Assembly: GCA_951799425.1 (NCBI GenBank)
Contig: OX637393.1
Location: 27,885,744-27,949,743, forward strand
DNA length: 64,000 nt
Origin: Ilex aquifolium
Lineage: Eukaryota; Streptophyta; Magnoliopsida; Aquifoliales; Aquifoliaceae
Reading direction: 5' to 3'
Position numbers and translations under genes: made by a program. The notes beneath the pieces are model-generated. The model searched no databases, was not told the DNA's origin, and saw only the letters and a list, made by a program, of their open reading frames with translations. Positions 59,401 through 64,000 of this stretch are shown piece after piece (position 1 is the stretch's first letter; each line of letters begins with the position of its first letter).

Positions 59401-61031
59401 CTTTGCATTACCATCCCGGTAAGGCAAATGTGGTAGCTGACGCACTCAGCTGGAAGTCACGGGGAGTCTTGACTAGTATGGCTTCCCGAGAGTGGCAGAT
59501 GCTCGAGACTGTGGGACAGTTCGGGCTATGTTATATGGGACAGACTCAGGGTACTTTGGGAAGTTTGGTGGCTACACCTTCCCTACTGAGCAAGGTTGTT
59601 GAGTCCCAGAGTCAGGACACGGAACTATTGTCCATCCGAGACCGTGTACAGGCTGGTACAGGTGACGAGGGCTGGACCATTCACACGGATGGTAGTCTTC
59701 GGTATCGAGGAAAGGTTGTGGTTCCTCAGTTGGCAGATCTGAGAGAGGAGATCCTTAGGGAGTTTCATTGCTCTCGTTTCACGGTTCATCCAGGGGGCAT
59801 GAAGATGTATCATGATCTCCGTCGCCAGTATTATTGGAATGGGATGAAGCGATAGGTTGGCGAATTTGTTAGTAGATGTCTCACGTGTCAGCAAGTAAAG
59901 GCTGAACACCAGAGACCAACAGGGTTACTCCAGCCATTGGAGGTAGCTGAGTGGAAGTGGGAACATATCACGATGGATTTTGTGACTCACTTGCCACGGA
60001 CATCGCGGGGACATGACGCGGTATGGGTGGTAGTGGACCGGCTTACGAAGTCGGCACACTTTTTGGCTGTGCGGATGACCTTCACACTGGAGGAATTCTG
60101 CAGGTTATATATACGGGAGATTGTCCGGTTACATGGGGTACCCGTGTCTATAGTATCGGATCGGGATCCCAGATTTACGGCTCATTTTTGGGAGAGTTTC
60201 CAACGAGCCATGGGGACACAGCTGATGATGAGCACTGCTTTTCATCCCCAGACGGATGGTCAGTCTGAGAGGACCATCCAGACCTTAGAGGATATGCTGC
60301 GGGCATGTGTCCTAGATCTCAAGGGTAGCTGGGAAGATCACTTACCCTTGGTGGAGTTCGCCTATAACAATAGTTATCAGGCGAGCATACAAATGGCACC
60401 CTACGAGGCACTATATGGGAGGCCATGTCGATCTCCAGTTTGTTGGACAGAGGTTGGGAAGAGACCTGCTACGGGTCCGGATTTGGTTAGAGACACCTCA
60501 GAGAAGGTGGACTTGATACGGAAGCGTCTTCTCACGGCTCAGAGCCGGCAGAAGAGCTACGCCGATAGACGACGGCGACCTCTAGAGTTTGAGGTGGGAG
60601 ATCATGTCTTCTTGAAGGTTATGCCTAAAAGATGAGTGGTCCGGTTTGGTAAGCGGGGAAAACTGTCGCCGAGATACATCGGGCCCTTCGAGGTACTCGA
60701 GAGGGTGGGTACAGTTGCTTACCGGTTGACATTACCACCAGATTTATCGAGCGTTCACGCGGTGTTCCATGTCTCTATGCTCCGGAAATACACCCCAGAT
60801 CCGACTCATGTGGTGGATTGGGGCGAGCTTGTTGTTGATGCAGATGGGACCTTCGAGGAGGGACCGGTGCGTATCATGGATAGCCGGGATCAGGTTTTGC
60901 GAGGCAAGACTGTGAGGCTAGTGAATGTGCTGTGGCAGCACCGGGGAGTGGAAGAGGCAACATGGGAGCGCGAGGACACCGTACGTGCCAATTATTCTTT
61001 CTTGTTTGAGGATAGAGGTACGTTTTTATAG
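56409..61031 (+). pseudogene. Element B gag-pol region, nearly whole
   Basis: Single gag-pol region of the Tekay type. Parts in order: Arg/Gly-rich N-terminus and Ala-rich helix; capsid region with LWWDWVKD and [10 protein letters not shown] (about 56640-57000); zinc knuckle [14 protein letters not shown] (about 57306-57347); protease [12 protein letters not shown] (about 57680); reverse transcriptase with catalytic FVDDILIYS (about 58677); RNase [14 protein letters not shown] (about 59118); integrase zinc region (about 59760-59910) and core with MDFVTHLP, VSDRDPRF and TDGQSERTIQTLE (about 59970-60290); GPF motif and chromodomain-like tail (about 60660-61020). These make the particle and copy and insert the element; the chromodomain type is thought to steer insertion to heterochromatin. 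About two breaks. Confidence 0.93.
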
Positions 61032-61086
61032 TCATTTACCATTACATGACTGTAGCATATGCATGAGATTGCATGTATGTGTACGT

Positions 61087-61124
61087 GAATTTCGGGGACG
61101 AAATTCTTTTTAAGGGGGGAAGAA
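61087..61124 (+). promoter_or_regulatory. B pre-PPT hairpin and polypurine tract
   Basis: Perfect stem GAATTTCG (61087-61094)/CGAAATTC (61099-61106) with loop GGGA, then TTTTTAAGGGGGGAAGAA to 61124. Confidence 0.93.
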
Positions 61125-63562
61125 TGTAAAACCCGGGAAATTTGGACTTTTTCCAAAAAGGGCAAAATAGTAATTTGCCACTATAATGCGTATTTAAAAT
61201 ACTCATGTTTTAGACCTCGGATGAGGAAACGGAGTTCGCTGATTGAATTCGTATCGCGAAAACGAGTCACCTTGTCAAATTTTGTCGAATTCCGAGATAG
61301 TCGGATTTTGCACGTCGTTCGAGGCGACTGCGTGGCGAATGACCTCACGAACGTCCCCATAAATGAATTTTATAAAATTTCCTTAAAATTAAGTTAAAGT
61401 TCAAATAAAATTAATTTGAACTTAAACCGAGATCAAACGAATCGTTTCGGGACTAAATCGGACCCGATTAAGCGAGGGACACGTGGCGCGACGTGGGCCG
61501 AGTATTTAAAACTATAAATAGGGGTAAATATCTAAAAAATCAGAATTTTCTTCCCTTGTGTTCTTGTTTGGCCGGCCAAGAGAGAGAGAAGAGAGAAAAC
61601 CTTGATCTTTAAGCTTTCTCCGTCGATTCCCGGAGTTCCGTCGCTCGGATTTTGTCGAACCAAGAGCTAAAGTTGATCACATCGACGAGGGCTACGCAAC
61701 CACACCAAGAGCAAGAGATTTCACCGAAGATCCAAGAGAGGAGATTTGGGGGAAATCTAGACTTGGGCTTGGAAAGTATTCTTGAAGCTTCCTTCGGGTG
61801 AATTACGCTTCAAGAGGTAGGGTTTCTCCTACTTGGGACTATTTTTCACCTATGGTGTCATATGGGTGGGTAGGTGTGTATAGAACTATAGGGTTTACTT
61901 ACCTATGGTTATGGAAAGGGAGGTAAAAATGGTTGAATTCAAGTTCTAGTTTGAACTCGATATATAGAGGTTCCTTGTGTCATTCTTGGAAGTTTGGCAT
62001 ATAGTGATATGCTATGTATTTATTTGATGATCATTCTTGGAAGTTTGGCATATAGTAATATGCTATGTGTTTATATGATGAGGTGCTAGTTGTGTACATT
62101 GAGCCTTGTCATAGGAATGAAATGATTATGTGATAACATGATGGTTGCCTTGAAGGTGTTGTTAAATGCCTTTTGTATGTTAAAGTGTGTGACACATGAC
62201 TATGTATAGCATGCTTAAGTCTTGTGTTGATTGGATATGTTGCTAATGTGTTAGCTTCATGGGAATATGGTATTTATATGCTTTGATATGATTTGCCATG
62301 GATATATATATTGAGCATTATGTTGTATGCAATGGAACATGGCATTGCATATGCATCTCATTACATGGGTGTGTGTGCATGGTTGATGTCAATACCACAC
62401 TTGGGGATTGACAGTATGGCTTGGAAAAAGTTGGGTCGAAGACCTAGCTAAGCCGCTTGATTGCATGATAAATTGGGTCGGGATGAGCAAGAAGAGGCAT
62501 GACGACCTCTCGGGTGAAAGACCCGGTGTTTGGGGGGTGCACTCCGTTGGTATAAGAGCCCATAAAGTGTACGGGTGTGGAAGACCATTGGTTAAGTCCA
62601 TAAAGAAGTCCGATCCCAAGAAAGACCCTAGTTTTCAAAATATCATTTGATGTAAACATAAATGATGAAATGAAACACTTTGGCATTGCATCGTGTTGTA
62701 TGAGTCGGTGAGAACTCGGGTTAAAATGCATGAGTGAGTGACATCTCATTTCATGGCATGGTATGTTGCATTCCAACTTAGAATGCATGTCCTTTTGATA
62801 AATGATTGTTTGCAAATGAATGTTGCATGAGCATGAGCATCTAGGGGGAGAGTAGCCCTGGTAGGGTTTACTTTACTGGGCGTTGGCTCACCCTATACGG
62901 GAAACATTTCAGGTATGGGGTTTACATCGGCGGATGGCTCACTTGGAGAGCATCAAGGATGAAGGGGGCCGGCATGTGGCCTTAGTTCGAGTTTTTGTAA
63001 AACTTTAGTATAAATTCCATTTTGATGTGTAAATTATGGAATTAAATGTAATGGAACTTGTATAAGTTGTGTATTATATGAAAAATCGTATTATGCATGT
63101 GTTGGATGAGTTAAGAATGTATTAGAATGGATTGGAAGTGAAAAACAAAGGAAAAAGGCAAAACTGGCAAAATCGTACCGGTACGCGTACCGGTACGTAG
63201 ACAGACAGAAGGCAGAGCCTACCGGTACGCCGATGTCCAGTGGGTTCAGCGTACCGGTACGCGTACCGGTACGCCCTCCAAAACTCAGAATTTTTTTTAT
63301 TTTTGTTTTCTTTGCCAAGCCTTTGGGCTATGTTTTTCCTTCACTCCAATGATCAAATTGGACCCTATTGGGGTATGAATCATGGGGAGTTGGACTGGGG
63401 TTGGATCGAATGAACGTTGAACCGAATTTTCATTTTGGATTATAACCTCGGTTTAAGGATTTTATTGATGTGGTGTCGGGTTAAGCGACATCCACGGGTA
63501 TTTCCGCGGGTTGATGGGTTGTCAACGGTTAATACAGGACCCCCGGAAAATGGGGCGTCACA
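61125..63562 (+). repeat. B 3' LTR
   Basis: About 99% like the 5' LTR. Same landmarks: TATA box at 61513-61520, palindrome array at 63175-63275. Confidence 0.96.
63175..63275. repeat. CGTACCGGTACG palindrome array, B 3' LTR
   Basis: Five units. It differs from the 5' array at a single base within one unit (GGTACGCG against GGTATGCG), so here the arrays have kept equal length. Confidence 0.93.
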
Positions 63563-64000
63563 ATTACCTTCTTTTGTTCTAGATTTAGACTTTGTAAAAC
63601 CCAATATTTTTGTTATTCCGCTACACAGAATTAGTCTGATTCTTTTGGGGATGGAAGTGCCATAGTTGGGCACATTCTTTTGGATGACATTATATTTATG
63701 GTAAATGGTGTATTAAATTCTTTTGATTACGAAGTTATTTAGTCGCTCTCATGATCGTGAATGATTTTAGATAGTAATGTCGTCCAAAGTGGATATGGAC
63801 TGTTTTCATGTAAAAGAAGAATTGCATGTGGTTATATGAGTATGGATAAATGGACCCGGTGTGGTCAATGTTTACTTATAAATGGACCCGGTGTGGTCAA
63901 TGTAGTATAATTGCACAGGTTGTGTTTTGGGTAGAGCTCCCCGTACAAAGGAGACTCTGCCCAAATTTTGTTAAAATAAGGACCCTCGGTTTTTGGGGCG

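Larger units (their letters stand above)
53538..63562 (+). mobile_element. Element B: young, nearly whole Tekay (Del) chromovirus
   Basis: LTRs at 53538-55976 (2439 bp) and 61125-63562 (2438 bp), primer site, one long gag-pol region, PPT, and a target duplication ATTAT (53533-53537) against ATTAC (63563-63567). D1 shows that the original site read ATTAC. By eye about 23 differences separate the LTRs (about 1%), some 0.3 to 0.4 million years at 1.3e-8 per site per year. It looks whole apart from about two breaks in the coding part. It is the best candidate here for the kind of element that supplied enzymes to A1 and A2. Confidence 0.96.
51619..64000 (+). mobile_element. LTR of family D (D2), split by element B, right end outside
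   Basis: The parts are 51619-53537 and 63563-64000. It starts TGTAAGACCCC, and at the window edge it has reached the ...TTTTTGGGGCG that should be followed by TCACA. It matches D1 in inverse orientation. It includes a donor-like GTAGGG at 52307, TA and TG repeats at 52347-52396, a 16-G run at 53006-53021, and paired ACAAGnnCTTGT near-palindromes at about 53140-53180. Whether it is solo or part of a full element cannot be told. Confidence 0.85.

Overview
The window is plant nuclear DNA made almost wholly of transposable elements nested inside one another; I find no host gene. The marks of a flowering plant are Ty3/gypsy chromoviruses of the Tekay (Del) type with an initiator-Met tRNA primer site and a C-terminal chromodomain-like tail, a Helitron with a textbook end, a fold-back MITE, and an endogenous caulimovirid most like the florendoviruses. 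The species cannot be told. LTR families are named A to K here only for reference.

Layout, left to right. (1) 1-7687: an old Tekay relative (J) reduced to part of gag, protease and a 3' LTR piece. It is interrupted by an LTR of family F (1-2000, minus), a fragment of LTR family E (from 3235) and a solo LTR of family D (5130-7384, minus, duplication GTAAA). (2) 7688-9091: unassigned DNA with a worn minisatellite and several microsatellites. (3) 9092-22079: a four-deep nest. A fold-back MITE holds a Helitron (9189-21626), which holds a Tekay-derived element A1 (9305-21040, duplication AATAT), whose 3' LTR holds a solo LTR F2 (17524-20029, duplication AGTAT). (4) About 22101-32385: one genome-length fossil caulimovirid, running from tRNA-Met site to tRNA-Met site, split by a solo LTR G (24540-27099, duplication TAACT). 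(5) 32386-33081: unassigned. (6) 33082-50682: an old Tekay element C. Its 5' LTR holds a solo LTR E2 (34613-43238, duplication ATGTG), which holds a short non-autonomous element A2 (34863-41852, duplication AGAGT). (7) 50683-64000: C's 3' LTR is cut by a sequence K, K is cut by a D-family LTR D2, and D2 is cut by the nearly whole, young Tekay element B (53538-63562).

B is the only element here that looks close to complete (about two breaks) and is a plausible relative of whatever source of enzymes moved A1 and A2. Those two lack most of gag-pol but keep LTRs, primer site and polypurine tract, and they share the same internal rearrangement. LTR-to-LTR divergence counted by eye is about 1% or less for A1, A2 and B (a few hundred thousand years at the often used 1.3e-8 per site per year; the rate for this plant is unknown). 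It is roughly 10% for C in the stretch I compared (some millions of years).

The most interesting signal is not a gene. Each Tekay-type LTR family carries, in its long transcribed leader, its own array of short perfect or near-perfect palindromes: TTCCGGAA in A1, ACCGGT in A2, B and G, TTCGAA in C, CCTTATAAGG in F, ACAAGnnCTTGT in D. All families also share a splice-donor-like AG/GTAGGG upstream of that array, and elements that keep the gag start have TAG directly before its ATG. A leader intron would therefore remove the palindromes and the primer site together. This is a hypothesis from sequence pattern only.
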